DNA from: JBDKGD01 sp964645125
GTDB taxonomy: Bacteria; Patescibacteriota; Minisyncoccia; UBA6257; 2-01-FULL-56-20
Direction of reading: 5' to 3'
Assembly: GCA_964645125.1 (NCBI GenBank)
Contig: CAZXZC010000002.1
Span: forward strand, 1-45,720
DNA length: 45,720 nt
Shown: positions 1 through 8,006 of the stretch, in pieces
How positions within the stretch are numbered: the first letter of the stretch is position 1
Layout: each line of letters opens with the position of its first letter
Made by a program: the position numbers and the translations under genes
The notes under the pieces: generated by a model
The model's input: the letters and a program-made list of their open reading frames with translations, nothing else
Told to the model about the DNA's origin: nothing
Database searches by the model: none

Positions 1-427
1 CTGCCACCATAGTACACGCATCTTTCAGAGTTTCTGTACTTATTCTTAATGTTTTCCCGGTACTTTGTATTTTCGGTATGATTGGAAAATCTTCCGATGG
101 TGTGGCAAGGATGGTTGATTTTGTATTTTCTGTCTGTATTTCAACACCGCCATCTACTGTTTGTATATTTATTCGCTCAGATGGCATTGCTTGAATAAGC
201 TGACTTACCACATCGGCTGCGACCGTCACCTCACCTTCTTCGATTATTTTTGCACTACAGTGAGTTTTAATGGCTATTTCGAGATTTGTTGCTGAAATCA
301 AAAGTCCGGTTTTTTCTGTTTGAACGAGTATATTTTTTAAGATTGGTAAACTCGTATTTGTACCCGCTATTTTTTCTACAGCTAGTACACTTTCTCGAAT
401 ACTGTTCTTTAATGCTATTACTTTCAT
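1..427 (-). CDS. dnaN: DNA polymerase III beta subunit (sliding clamp), N-terminal part, cut by window edge
   Basis: The reverse strand from 427 reads MKVIALKNSIRESVLAVEKI and continues open to the window edge (142 codons seen of about 370 expected). The pattern of an SxLxILxNILxxT-like stretch, SATNLEIAI and later EGEVTVAADVVSQLI is that of the first clamp domain of DnaN. The clamp tethers the replicative polymerase to DNA. The gene lies downstream of dnaA in the same direction with a spacer of about 109 bp, the classic dnaA-dnaN order. No Shine-Dalgarno is visible; a TATTAT hexamer lies about 10 nt before the ATG. Identity is strong, only the 3' part is missing. Confidence 0.93.
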   Translation of the reverse strand, partial: MKVIALKNSIRESVLAVEKIAGTNTSLPILKNILVQTEKTGLLISATNLEIAIKTHCSAKIIEEGEVTVAADVVSQLIQAMPSERINIQTVDGGVEIQTENTKSTILATPSEDFPIIPKIQSTGKTLRISTETLKDACTMVA

Positions 428-536
428 AATTAATTAATAATAAATACAGAAGCAGTATTAGTAGGGGGTGTGAATTCTGTTGATAACATTGTTTTCCCTT
501 GTGTTCCCAATACTTTTTCTTGTTTATAATCTGTGA
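428..536. other. dnaA-dnaN spacer with a DnaA-box-like site
   Basis: This AT-rich spacer of 109 bp contains TGTTGATAA near 479-487, whose reverse complement TTATCAACA differs by one base from the bacterial DnaA box TTATCCACA. A dnaN promoter probably lies in the dnaN-proximal part. It is one of two candidate origin or autoregulatory segments next to dnaA; no box cluster was found by eye. Confidence 0.35.
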
Positions 537-1898
537 TCAACTTTTGTGTATTTGTTCTTTAATCTGGAATATCTTCTGGTTAAGACTTGAGTTCTTTGTG
601 ATTTCTTCATTTATTTTTTCAAAGCTATGAATAGCTGTAGTGTGATCTCTCCCCATCTTATCCCCAATTACTGGGTACGATAGCCCCAGGATATCCCGAA
701 GGAGGTACATAGCAACTTGTCGTGGTTGTACAATTTCTTTTTTGCGACATCGACCAGTGAGTTCATTGCATTCAATATTATAAAAATTGGCAACTGTTTG
801 AATAATGTGAAGATCTGAGACAGGTTTTGTGTTTGGGGTGCCGTATTTGTCTATGATTTCATCAACTACCTTTTTTGTAACCTCAACTCGCTTACTTTCT
901 TTGTAAAATATTATTTTATTAATAATCCCTTCGAGCTCGCGAATATTTTTTTTCATTCTTTTTGCTATGCTGTCAACTACCTCATCGGTTAAAGCTTGTT
1001 GGTTTTCTTGAAGCTTGCTTTTGATAATCGCGACGCGTGTTTCGTAGTCATAGAAAGAGATGTCCGCAATGAGCCCACCTTCAAATCGTGAGCGAAGGCG
1101 ATCTTCAAGTGTTGGTATGGCTTGTGGTGGTCGGTCTGATGAGATGATAATTTGTTTATTTGCTTCGTAGAGCGTGTTAAATGTATGGAAAAACTCTTCT
1201 TCGGTGCGTTCCTTACCCCCGATAAATTGAATATCATCAATAATAAGTACATCAATATTTCGATATTTGTTTTTCATATCGTCCATGCGCTTGTTTCGCA
1301 TACCCCAAATAACATCGTTGGTGAATTTTTCTGATGTGACGTAGCGAGGTTTGATAGTTCCGTTATATTTTTTCCTAATTTCATTCCCAATTGCTTGAAT
1401 GAGGTGTGTTTTTCCTAGGCCTACGCCGCCATAGATGAAAAATGGGTTATATTTTGTACCTACTGAGTTAATTATGGCTGTGGCAGCGGCGTATGCGAGC
1501 TCATTTGATGAGCCAACCACAAATGAATCGAGTGTGTAGCGTGAATTGAGATTTGTTTCAGCGTCAATACGGAATTCGAGGCGTATTTTGTTTTGGAGAA
1601 TTTGGCTTGTATCTGCAAATATGGCCTTTTTTGCTAGTTGCGTTTGGTTGTTTACTACGCAAAAATCTACTTTGCGAACTGTATCATCGTGGGTGCGGAT
1701 GATGCCAAGCAAGTCTTTTTGATATTTATTCTCTACCCATTCTTTTGCAAAGTTATTTGGAAGTCCTACGAGTAAAACTCCTCCATCTTTCCTGTTTACG
1801 AGTTGGCTATTTTTTAACCACGTGGCAAATGTTGCTCGAGACAATCGTGATTCCATTTCTGATAATGTTTTTTTCCACAATTGTTCAAGTTCGTCCAT
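537..1898 (-). CDS. dnaA: Chromosomal replication initiator protein DnaA
   Basis: DnaA is the AAA+ initiator that binds DnaA boxes and opens the origin. The 453-aa product has the N-terminal domain I (LEQLWKKTL, about 1-80), a Walker A motif GGVGLGKTH near residues 157-165, a Walker B IIDDIQF near 219-225, and a C-terminal domain IV with the signature GRDHTTAIH near 416-424. Length matches the family. The frame is open up to an ATG at 1922, but I prefer 1898 (MDELEQLW): it aligns with usual DnaA N-termini and a TACAAT -10 hexamer ends 11 nt before it. Gene order with dnaN downstream and rpmH divergent is the usual bacterial origin neighbourhood. Confidence 0.96.
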   Translation of the reverse strand: MDELEQLWKKTLSEMESRLSRATFATWLKNSQLVNRKDGGVLLVGLPNNFAKEWVENKYQKDLLGIIRTHDDTVRKVDFCVVNNQTQLAKKAIFADTSQILQNKIRLEFRIDAETNLNSRYTLDSFVVGSSNELAYAAATAIINSVGTKYNPFFIYGGVGLGKTHLIQAIGNEIRKKYNGTIKPRYVTSEKFTNDVIWGMRNKRMDDMKNKYRNIDVLIIDDIQFIGGKERTEEEFFHTFNTLYEANKQIIISSDRPPQAIPTLEDRLRSRFEGGLIADISFYDYETRVAIIKSKLQENQQALTDEVVDSIAKRMKKNIRELEGIINKIIFYKESKRVEVTKKVVDEIIDKYGTPNTKPVSDLHIIQTVANFYNIECNELTGRCRKKEIVQPRQVAMYLLRDILGLSYPVIGDKMGRDHTTAIHSFEKINEEITKNSSLNQKIFQIKEQIHKS

Positions 1899-1909
1899 AG
1901 TTTTTATAA

Positions 1910-1915
1910 ATTGTA
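1910..1915 (-). promoter_or_regulatory. Putative -10 element of dnaA
   Basis: TACAAT on the minus strand ends 11 nt before the chosen dnaA ATG at 1898. The short distance matches many other genes in this window and supports the internal start. Confidence 0.4.
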
Positions 1916-1922
1916 TCTGCAT

Positions 1923-2060
1923 TGTACCGCATACGTTTTACTTCCCGCAAAGCCAATGTATTTAAATTGTTAATTTCTTGTGGAAAACTTTTTTATTGTT
2001 TGGTAATTCTCGCTTTTTTCTCTTGTCTTTTTTTTGTTTTTGTTCTATGATGAGTCTTAT
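1923..2060. other. Candidate oriC / divergent dnaA-rpmH promoter region
   Basis: This AT-rich region separates divergent dnaA and rpmH. It contains TGTGGAAAA at 1979-1987, the reverse complement of TTTTCCACA, a one-mismatch DnaA box, followed by T-rich sequence. The origin in many bacteria lies beside dnaA, but only one good box is seen here, so the assignment is tentative. Confidence 0.4.
2023..2051 (+). promoter_or_regulatory. rpmH promoter (TTGTCT - 17 nt - TATGAT)
   Basis: A sigma70-like -35 TTGTCT at 2023-2028 and -10 TATGAT at 2046-2051 have 17-nt spacing. The ATG of rpmH follows the -10 by 9 nt, so the transcript would have almost no leader. Confidence 0.55.
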
Positions 2061-2210
2061 ATGTCGCAAACTTATAATCCTAAAAAGAAGAAACGGGCAC
2101 GTACCCATGGTTTTTTAGCTCGCACGAGTTCCCATACGGGGCGCAAGGTATTGAATCGTCGTCGGGCTAAGGGAAGGAAACGTCTTACTGTTTCGAAAAA
2201 GCGCTCATAA
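2061..2210 (+). CDS. rpmH: Large ribosomal subunit protein bL34
   Basis: A 49-codon gene encoding a very basic protein. It starts MSQTYNPKKKKRARTHGFLA and ends with a KGRKRLTVSKKRS-like tail; the FLARTSSHTGRKVLNRRRAKGRKRL pattern (around residues 18-42) is the bL34 signature. bL34 is part of the large ribosomal subunit. It is followed by rnpA in the standard rpmH-rnpA-yidC-jag order. The start is fixed by the family length and the -10 element 9 nt upstream. A hairpin spanning the stop codon probably reduces read-through into rnpA. Confidence 0.96.
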   Translation: MSQTYNPKKKKRARTHGFLARTSSHTGRKVLNRRRAKGRKRLTVSKKRS

Positions 2211-2220
2211 GGCGCTTTTT
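2196..2220 (+). terminator. Hairpin at the rpmH stop codon (terminator or attenuator)
   Basis: AAAAAGCGC and GCGCTTTTT pair around a 7-nt loop that contains the rpmH stop, followed by a T run. It resembles an intrinsic terminator placed before rnpA, which would make bL34 transcripts more abundant than RNase P protein transcripts. Confidence 0.6.
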
Positions 2221-2232
2221 TCTTGTATTTCT

Positions 2233-2565
2233 ATGATTCCTGCCTCTTACCGACTTTCAAGTACTTTGTTCGCTCATAAGAAATGGAGTTTTGTTCCGGT
2301 GTCCGGCGAATATTTCTCTTTAAAATATCATCGGAATAATTTGAGTCATTTTCGGTGCGCTGTGGTTGTTCCAACTTCTTTTTCTAAGAGCGCTGTTGAT
2401 CGAAACCGTATTCGTCGCTTTTTTTATGACGCAATTGCTCGGCATTTACCAACTCACATACCAGTTGATCTTGTCTTTTATGTAAAAAAGACTTCAATTC
2501 CTAAAATGTTGTCCGAAATTGACAACACTATAGCGTTGTCTGCTCGTTTTTTTTCCCAGGATTAG
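2233..2565 (+). CDS. rnpA: Ribonuclease P protein component
   Basis: RnpA is the protein cofactor of RNase P, which removes 5' leaders from pre-tRNAs. The 110-aa basic product has the family hallmark SAVDRNRIRR near residues 53-62 (RNR motif that contacts the RNA subunit), an FRCAVVVP strand before it and VDLVFYVKK after it. Length is typical. It lies 22 nt after rpmH and its stop is immediately followed by the yidC region, so rpmH-rnpA-yidC are likely one transcription unit. No Shine-Dalgarno is visible before the ATG. Confidence 0.93.
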   Translation: MIPASYRLSSTLFAHKKWSFVPVSGEYFSLKYHRNNLSHFRCAVVVPTSFSKSAVDRNRIRRFFYDAIARHLPTHIPVDLVFYVKKTSIPKMLSEIDNTIALSARFFSQD

Positions 2566-2613
2566 TTGTTTCTTTGTTTTTTCGATACACTTAGTAGTAC
2601 TTACTTTTTCTCT

Positions 2614-3315
2614 ATGTTTTCTTCAATCTATCACCTTGTGGTATATGATCCGTTATTGAATTTGTTGGTTTTATTGTACCAACGAGTTTCGTTTATGGAT
2701 TTGGGAATTGCCATTATTTTATTAACCCTTGTTATTCGAGTGCTTATGTTCCCATTGTTTGCAAGAAGCCAAAAGCACCAGATGGTAGCTCAAACAATTC
2801 AGCCACATTTGAAACGGATTCAAAAGGAACATGCTGGTGACCCTCAAAAACAAACAGAAGCGATGCTTGCGCTGTATAAAGAGCATGATTTTAATCCGTT
2901 TGCTGGTTTTTTGCTGCTTTTTGTCCAATTGCCAGTATTGATTGCTTTGTACCATATCTTTACCGCTATTTTTACCCCTGAAGCCTTTTCTGGTCTGTAT
3001 TCTTTCGTTACTCCCCCGCAAAGCTTGAATGAAATGGCTTTTGGCTTGATAAACCTCAAAGAGCACAGTATTGTGATTGTAGCCATTACTGCGCTGTTGC
3101 AGTATTTACAGGGTTTTCTTATGCAACGACATTTGCGATCTACTGGTAATGAGCAGGCTGCTATGGCGAATACTACTTTGATGTTTGTGGGCCCGCTTTT
3201 AACCCTTACTATCTTTGCTCGATTGCCGGCTGCAGTGACCTTGTACTGGCTTGTTTCGACGATATTTAATATTGCACAGCAGGAAATTTTGTATCGTACA
3301 ACTACGAAAAAGTAG
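2614..3315 (+). CDS. yidC: Membrane protein insertase YidC/Oxa1 family
   Basis: YidC inserts and folds membrane proteins alone or with SecYEG. The 233-aa product is the short form without the large periplasmic domain. It begins with an amphipathic or membrane segment (VYDPLLNLLVLLYQ), then a transmembrane helix (DLGIAIILLTLVIRVLMFPL, about 26-45) that places the conserved Arg in the groove, a cytoplasmic coiled hairpin (QKHQMVAQTIQPHLKRIQKE), FAGFLLLFVQLPVLIALYHIF, and two further C-terminal helices. The frame is open to a TTG at 2566, but ATG 2614 gives a normal N-terminus. It sits between rnpA and jag as in most bacteria. Confidence 0.92.
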   Translation: MFSSIYHLVVYDPLLNLLVLLYQRVSFMDLGIAIILLTLVIRVLMFPLFARSQKHQMVAQTIQPHLKRIQKEHAGDPQKQTEAMLALYKEHDFNPFAGFLLLFVQLPVLIALYHIFTAIFTPEAFSGLYSFVTPPQSLNEMAFGLINLKEHSIVIVAITALLQYLQGFLMQRHLRSTGNEQAAMANTTLMFVGPLLTLTIFARLPAAVTLYWLVSTIFNIAQQEILYRTTTKK

Positions 3316-3367
3316 TTGCTGGTTTTTTTGAGAGGGCTTATTTAGATAGTTTTTCTTTTTATACGCT

Positions 3368-3808
3368 ATGAATTTTTGGGAATCTTATTTTTCAAATCTG
3401 TTTCGACATGCTGGTTTTACTGATTTTCGAGTGGAAGTTACTGATGAGGCGCATCGAACCGGCGTTATTTTTTTATATGATTCTTTATTTGAAGCGAAGC
3501 CAGACATACTTAGTTCTTTTGTAGACACTATTAATTCACTTGTACAGATTATCGCTAAAAAACAGGGTATTTCGCCGATTTTTTTTGATGTAAACAATTA
3601 TCGTCACGCTCGCCACGTGCTTATTGCTGATCTTGCAAAAGCTGCTGCTCGTCGTGTTGCTGCGAGTCATACCCCTGTTTCCTTACCTCCTATGAATTCG
3701 TTTGAGCGTCGTATTGTGCATACAGAGCTTGCGGCTCATCCGACAGTTACTACACAGAGTGTCGGCGAGGGAAGAGAGCGTCATATTGTGATTTCTGCTG
3801 TTGAATAG
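3368..3808 (+). CDS. jag: Jag/KhpB-type RNA-binding protein (KH and R3H domains)
   Basis: The 146-aa protein has a KH-like region (about 15-85; LVQIIAKKQGISPIFFDVNNYR) and a C-terminal R3H domain with the pattern SFERRIVHTELAAHP near residues 111-125. These define Jag/KhpB (SpoIIIJ-associated), an RNA-binding protein linked to cell elongation and division in other bacteria. The separate Jag_N domain found in longer homologues is absent. It follows yidC by 52 nt on the same strand, the usual position. Function here is inferred from family and context. Confidence 0.88.
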   Translation: MNFWESYFSNLFRHAGFTDFRVEVTDEAHRTGVIFLYDSLFEAKPDILSSFVDTINSLVQIIAKKQGISPIFFDVNNYRHARHVLIADLAKAAARRVAASHTPVSLPPMNSFERRIVHTELAAHPTVTTQSVGEGRERHIVISAVE

Positions 3809-3851
3809 CAGTGTTTTTTACTAACAAATACTTCGATTATATGAGGATTTT

Positions 3852-5111
3852 TTAATCTCCTGTGCCTAGTGATAGTGGCGCTCGGTAGAGTTTTTGATCG
3901 TACCGGTTTATAAAAAACAAACTTCCCTGTTTTGTATGTATCTGAATTGCGTCAAATGGTATATCCGCGTTTGTTATAACAGAGTTTATCTCGCCATTTA
4001 TGGGGTCTATTGCGAGTATATCATCTACGGTTAATAATGATTTTTTGTAGTAGCTATCGGGGAGGATTTGTTTTTGTAGGCTTGTTTGGTTTTGTGGGGT
4101 TGCGCATAGAATCCATTCAATAAATACGGGTTTTGTTGAGCTTGCAGCCTGTTGCGCGTCTGTTTTCTCTATGGTTTCAAATGAGCATTTGGAGGGCATT
4201 GTGAGTAGTGATAATTTTTTACTCGTTCTTGTTTCTTGATTTATCAGGGAGAGTTGTGGTTTTTTCTTGGTAATTTCATCAACTACGAGACGCAGGTATT
4301 TGGTAAGTGTGGTATTTGCGTTCAATTCCAAGCCATTTTTGTCGTTTTCAAGAGTGAAGAGGTTTTTTGTTTGTATATTGTAGACCCATGCGTTTGTTTC
4401 TACGTAAGCACTTGGTTTTTCGGTAATCAGAATGTATTGAGGTGATTGCCACTGAATAGATACGTCTTGCAGCGTAAGTGAGGTTATAATACGAGGTTTT
4501 TTCGCAAGGTTTTTTGCGTCGTATATACCTAATACTATTTGACCATTCCCTTGTTTAGTGTATATAAACTCTTGTGTTGTTGGAGACCATGATATTTGTG
4601 TTATCCCTGTTTCATGTACTACTTCCCATGATTTTTTCTGTACATCAAATACGCTTATTTGTGGATTTTCTTCATCTCCGAATAGCGCGGCAATTTTTGC
4701 ACCATCAAATGAAAATGCTGTTTGTTTTATGGTTTCTATTTTACTGGTACTTAAGAATGCGACCTGATTTCCCTGTATGGAAATAATTTTTCCGTCTATT
4801 GTGATTGCCGTGGTATTTCGAGGGCTGTATGTGTAGTAATCACGAACTGGTATATCGCTTATAGCGACGAGTCTGTCCAGGGCATCAGTTGTTTGAGTGT
4901 TTTGTTCTGGGTTTGATTGATTGTTTTGTGTGTTCGATTGGTTTTGTTGGTTGTTTTCAAAAGGCGTGGTTTGTGACTCCGAACTATCGCTGAGCGTTTG
5001 ATTGGTTTGAGTGTTGTTTACAAGCTTTGTTCGATAATACAGAAAGAGTACAATGGCTATACCTAAGCCAACTGCCCCTACAATGATAAGTAAATTAGTA
5101 AATCGTTTCAT
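3852..5111 (-). CDS. Membrane-anchored beta-propeller-like protein, last gene of the envelope locus
   Basis: The 419-aa protein has one N-terminal membrane helix (LLIIVGAVGLGIAIVLFLYY, about 7-26), then a Gln/Asn/Ser/Thr-rich linker (30-75), then a domain of repeated beta-strand patterns such as FSFDGAKIAALFGDEE and ISWSPTTQEFIYTKQGNG, which resemble TolB/WD40 propeller blades. It is therefore probably an extracytoplasmic propeller tethered to the membrane. Its ATG comes directly after the stop of the exported protein at 5113, so the two are co-transcribed and probably translationally coupled. Specific function unknown. Confidence 0.75.
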   Translation of the reverse strand: MKRFTNLLIIVGAVGLGIAIVLFLYYRTKLVNNTQTNQTLSDSSESQTTPFENNQQNQSNTQNNQSNPEQNTQTTDALDRLVAISDIPVRDYYTYSPRNTTAITIDGKIISIQGNQVAFLSTSKIETIKQTAFSFDGAKIAALFGDEENPQISVFDVQKKSWEVVHETGITQISWSPTTQEFIYTKQGNGQIVLGIYDAKNLAKKPRIITSLTLQDVSIQWQSPQYILITEKPSAYVETNAWVYNIQTKNLFTLENDKNGLELNANTTLTKYLRLVVDEITKKKPQLSLINQETRTSKKLSLLTMPSKCSFETIEKTDAQQAASSTKPVFIEWILCATPQNQTSLQKQILPDSYYKKSLLTVDDILAIDPINGEINSVITNADIPFDAIQIHTKQGSLFFINRYDQKLYRAPLSLGTGD

Positions 5112-5112
5112 A

Positions 5113-5832
5113 TTATGGTGTTACACGTATTGTGGTGTAATTTGCGGTGCTGGAAAAGAGCGATGTGTCGCCAGGAACCTTTGCTACAAGCGTTATTTTT
5201 AATTCAATGGTTTTGGGGCTTTTTTCAGCAGTTATTAGTAAGTCTGATGGGTTTTCGTTTGTTTGAGCATCCGTGTCGTTCACCTGCCAGTTGTAGATAA
5301 GATCGCTGGCTTTTTTTACAGCAAAAAAATAGGGTGTCGCGTGCGCGGAGATAGTGCTGTTTGTGGTTGTGTTATAAGGGTAATTTGTTTCGATAATTAC
5401 CTCGGGAGCCACAGTAGGTATTTCTACTGTTTTTAGGATATTTTGGTTTTTATAATTTTGTATTTCAGCGCGCACAAACATTTTATTTCCAGGGAATTTT
5501 GGCGTTGAGAATATTACATTTTTCATGTTATTTCCTGATTTATAAAATTCGTCGTTTATATACCAAATTACCGTTGTGTTAGTGAGATCGGCTACCACCC
5601 CATTATCAAGGACTTCCATTGAGGCAACGATAGGGGTGTACCCGGTGGGAAGTGCCTTCCCTTTGTATTGCTTGGGTGTGTATGTCCCTGCTTTCCACGT
5701 CACTAGTATTTCTGGTGTTTGGTTTGGCGTGAATAATGCTGGTTTTGTTGTTGCGGCGTGCGCGCGATTTACTACTAGTAGTAGTGCTACGCTAAAAATC
5801 GCGAGATATGTTTTTGTGTGCCAGTTACCCAT
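5113..5832 (-). CDS. Exported beta-rich protein of the envelope locus
   Basis: The 239-aa product starts with a Sec signal peptide (YLAIFSVALLLVVNRAHA, cleavage likely after AHA near residue 26). The mature part has alternating hydrophobic strands and phrases such as VIWYINDEFYKSGNN and LIYNWQVNDTDAQT that resemble Ig-like or PKD-like folds. A -10 hexamer TATAAT ends 7 nt before the ATG, supporting this start. It precedes the propeller gene and follows the Pro/Gln-rich membrane protein. I do not recognise a named family; a structural role outside the membrane is an inference. Confidence 0.72.
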   Translation of the reverse strand: MGNWHTKTYLAIFSVALLLVVNRAHAATTKPALFTPNQTPEILVTWKAGTYTPKQYKGKALPTGYTPIVASMEVLDNGVVADLTNTTVIWYINDEFYKSGNNMKNVIFSTPKFPGNKMFVRAEIQNYKNQNILKTVEIPTVAPEVIIETNYPYNTTTNSTISAHATPYFFAVKKASDLIYNWQVNDTDAQTNENPSDLLITAEKSPKTIELKITLVAKVPGDTSLFSSTANYTTIRVTP

Positions 5833-5839
5833 ACTCTTT

Positions 5840-5845
5840 ATTATA
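5840..5845 (-). promoter_or_regulatory. -10 element (TATAAT) 7 nt before the exported-protein ATG
   Basis: The minus strand reads TATAAT then 7 nt then ATG at 5832, predicting an essentially leaderless transcript for the last two envelope-locus genes. Confidence 0.5.
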
Positions 5846-5871
5846 CAGTACTGGTACTGATTCGTTGTGTG

Positions 5872-7878
5872 TTATGCTGCTTTTTTATGTTGTTGATCGT
5901 CTTTGTCTTGAGTGTTTGATTCTATAGCATCTGTTTGACCAATAATTTCACTGTAGTTTTTATTAACTTCTTGTATGTGTTCTTGTTTTTCTTTGTTTTT
6001 TTGAATTATTTCGTTTAGGCGTTTTTCTTCTCTCTTTTTTTCAATACTTTCTACAACTGATGTCTTGTTTGTGTCTGTGTGTTCTTTGCTCTTTCGCGTT
6101 TCTTCGATAGAGGGTTTTTCTGGAGTGGTTGTTTGTGCTGCTTCAATTGCGCGTTGTTGTGCCTTGTTGTGCTCTGCTCGTTTGTGTCGTAGGTCAAGAA
6201 TATTTTGCGAAGTTCCTATGGTGGTTGGTTTTGATTCTTCTGGTTCTTCTGGTTTTTGCTCTATGCGTTGCTTGTTCTGACCACTCCCCGCTTCTTCGAT
6301 ACCCGCTTCAATTTCTTTGAATATATCGGGGGTTTTTGATGGTTTTTTAGTATCTTCAGCTTGTGCTGTTTGTTGATTTGTTGAGCGCTGAGTTTTTATA
6401 GGTATGTTTGCGCTGCCAGTATTTGCACTAAGCTGTTGTGTTTCTGGTGTTGGTATTGGGTATTCTGGATATTCTGTCTGTAATTCGGTTTCATTAGTTG
6501 CTTCATTCGGCAATTCTATATTTATTACCTGTGAAGCTCTATTTGATTCAGGGTATTGTGTTTCTGGGCCTACAACCTGATTGTATGTTGGATATGGAGC
6601 TATTGGGCTTTCTGTGTCTTTGTTTATGTATGTTTGTGGAAGTTGGCTTGTGGTAGGTGGTTTTGCAAATTGTTCAAATGGTGTAAATACACTATTTGAT
6701 TCTTTTGGTGTTTCTGGCGCGTATCTAGAAGATGTCTCTGATACCCCGGACCCTTCTCTTTGTTCTTTTGGTTTTGTTTGGCTTGTTGTGATGTCGGTTA
6801 GGTTTTCTAGTGTTGGTTCTGGGTTTGGTACTGGTTTTATTTGAGGTGTTTTTATTGTTGGGTACACCCCTTCTTTTTGTTGTCTTGGGATTACAGATGT
6901 TTCCGGTGGTATGGTTTCTGATGTAGATGGCGTTGATTGGCTTGGTGCTTGGTTTTGTGATTGGGTTAATACCTCTATCTTTTGATCCTCTTCTTTGCCG
7001 ACCTCACTTCTTTTTTCAGCGAGGCGTCCTTGGGTTGCGATAGCGGTAGGGCTTGGTTTTGGGGGTGTGGCTGTAGTAGAAATAGTTGTTTCTGTTTTTT
7101 GGACTTGTTCTGAATCTGTTGTGATGAGTTGCGCGTATTCCTTACTTGTTTCTGGAGCAAAGTAAAAGCTTGCCGCATCGGTGAGTATGGTGCTTTCTGG
7201 TTCGCTTTCTTCTTTTTTTGCTTCTGGGGCTACTTGTTCTGGTGTTGGTGTGCTTTGTGTGGCACCTGCTTCGTTTGTTGTGTACTGGATTTGTTGTGTG
7301 GGTTGGTTTTCTTGTGTTACTTGTTGTTGTACTTCTATCGGTGCTTGTGTTGCTGTGTTTGGGGTTATTTGCGATTGGAGTGTTTGTGTTCTTCCGCTTA
7401 TAATGCTAGTTTTTTCTGCTGTCTGACGGGTAATTGCTTTTAATTTTCCGGTATTTAAAGAAGTAGCTTTTTGAACTGGTGCGGTGGCGGTTTTTAGTTT
7501 CTCTAATGATTTAACTGAGCCTGTTATTGATTTTAATTTTGAACTAAAACTGAATAAGGTGGTTCCAGGAACAAGGATACTGCTTATTGCTAACAATACG
7601 TCTAATACGGTTAATTTTCCAAGTATTCCCAATCGCGCTGTGTACCCAAGATTTACACATGCTGGGTATACATCAAGTATTAGTGTTGCAATGAGTCCAA
7701 TCCCTGTCAGTCCAAACAAGTCAGCTATAAGAGTTATTACTCCTGAAGAGCCTAGTAAGAAAAACCAGAGTATTATCTCACCCTCGGACATCCATTGTTC
7801 CGCTTCTTGATTTATCTCTACACCAGTTTTTTTTGTTTGAGGTGTTAGTTTGGTACTTTTTACTTGAGGCGGTGCCAT
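5872..7878 (-). CDS. Pro/Gln/Thr-rich membrane protein of the envelope locus
   Basis: The 668-aa protein has three hydrophobic segments near residues 35-56, 58-78 and 88-110, then about 450 residues of low-complexity sequence rich in Pro, Gln, Thr, Ser and Glu, and a highly charged helical C-terminus (about 570-668, with KKREEKRLNEIIQKNKEKQE) that should form a coiled coil. The frame is open to an ATG at 7941, but ATG 7878 (MAPPQVKST) follows a TATACT hexamer by 7 nt and is preferred. It lies downstream of the VirB4-like ATPase. No family recognised; a long flexible partner or spacer of the secretion-like machine is a guess. Confidence 0.7.
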   Translation of the reverse strand: MAPPQVKSTKLTPQTKKTGVEINQEAEQWMSEGEIILWFFLLGSSGVITLIADLFGLTGIGLIATLILDVYPACVNLGYTARLGILGKLTVLDVLLAISSILVPGTTLFSFSSKLKSITGSVKSLEKLKTATAPVQKATSLNTGKLKAITRQTAEKTSIISGRTQTLQSQITPNTATQAPIEVQQQVTQENQPTQQIQYTTNEAGATQSTPTPEQVAPEAKKEESEPESTILTDAASFYFAPETSKEYAQLITTDSEQVQKTETTISTTATPPKPSPTAIATQGRLAEKRSEVGKEEDQKIEVLTQSQNQAPSQSTPSTSETIPPETSVIPRQQKEGVYPTIKTPQIKPVPNPEPTLENLTDITTSQTKPKEQREGSGVSETSSRYAPETPKESNSVFTPFEQFAKPPTTSQLPQTYINKDTESPIAPYPTYNQVVGPETQYPESNRASQVINIELPNEATNETELQTEYPEYPIPTPETQQLSANTGSANIPIKTQRSTNQQTAQAEDTKKPSKTPDIFKEIEAGIEEAGSGQNKQRIEQKPEEPEESKPTTIGTSQNILDLRHKRAEHNKAQQRAIEAAQTTTPEKPSIEETRKSKEHTDTNKTSVVESIEKKREEKRLNEIIQKNKEKQEHIQEVNKNYSEIIGQTDAIESNTQDKDDQQHKKAA

Positions 7879-7885
7879 TACTGTA

Positions 7886-7891
7886 AGTATA
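7886..7891 (-). promoter_or_regulatory. -10 element (TATACT) before the Pro/Gln-rich membrane protein
   Basis: TATACT on the minus strand ends 7 nt before the ATG at 7878. Confidence 0.5.
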
Positions 7892-7934
7892 GCGTAAGTC
7901 GCAGAACTCGAAACGTGAATAGTGTATTGTAAAA

Positions 7935-7984
7935 TTACCAAAATTCTTGGTAAAAATTATGTTTTTTGAGAATATTCTCAAAAA
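7935..7984. repeat. Two adjacent inverted repeats in the VirB4 / membrane-protein spacer
   Basis: TTACCAA and TTGGTAA flank a 5-nt loop at 7935-7953. A perfect 22-nt palindrome centred between 7973 and 7974 (core TGAGAATATTCTCA, extended by T and A runs) occupies 7963-7984. Either could act as a weak terminator or a regulator site between the ATPase gene and the next promoter. Confidence 0.6.
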
Positions 7985-8006
7985 TAGCTTTGTTTTTAAA
8001 GTATTC

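Noticed and set aside
7129..7443. Several Cys/Leu-rich plus-strand frames opposite the Pro/Gln-rich membrane protein
   Set aside because: They mirror CAA/ACA-rich codons of the real gene on the other strand and have no start signal.
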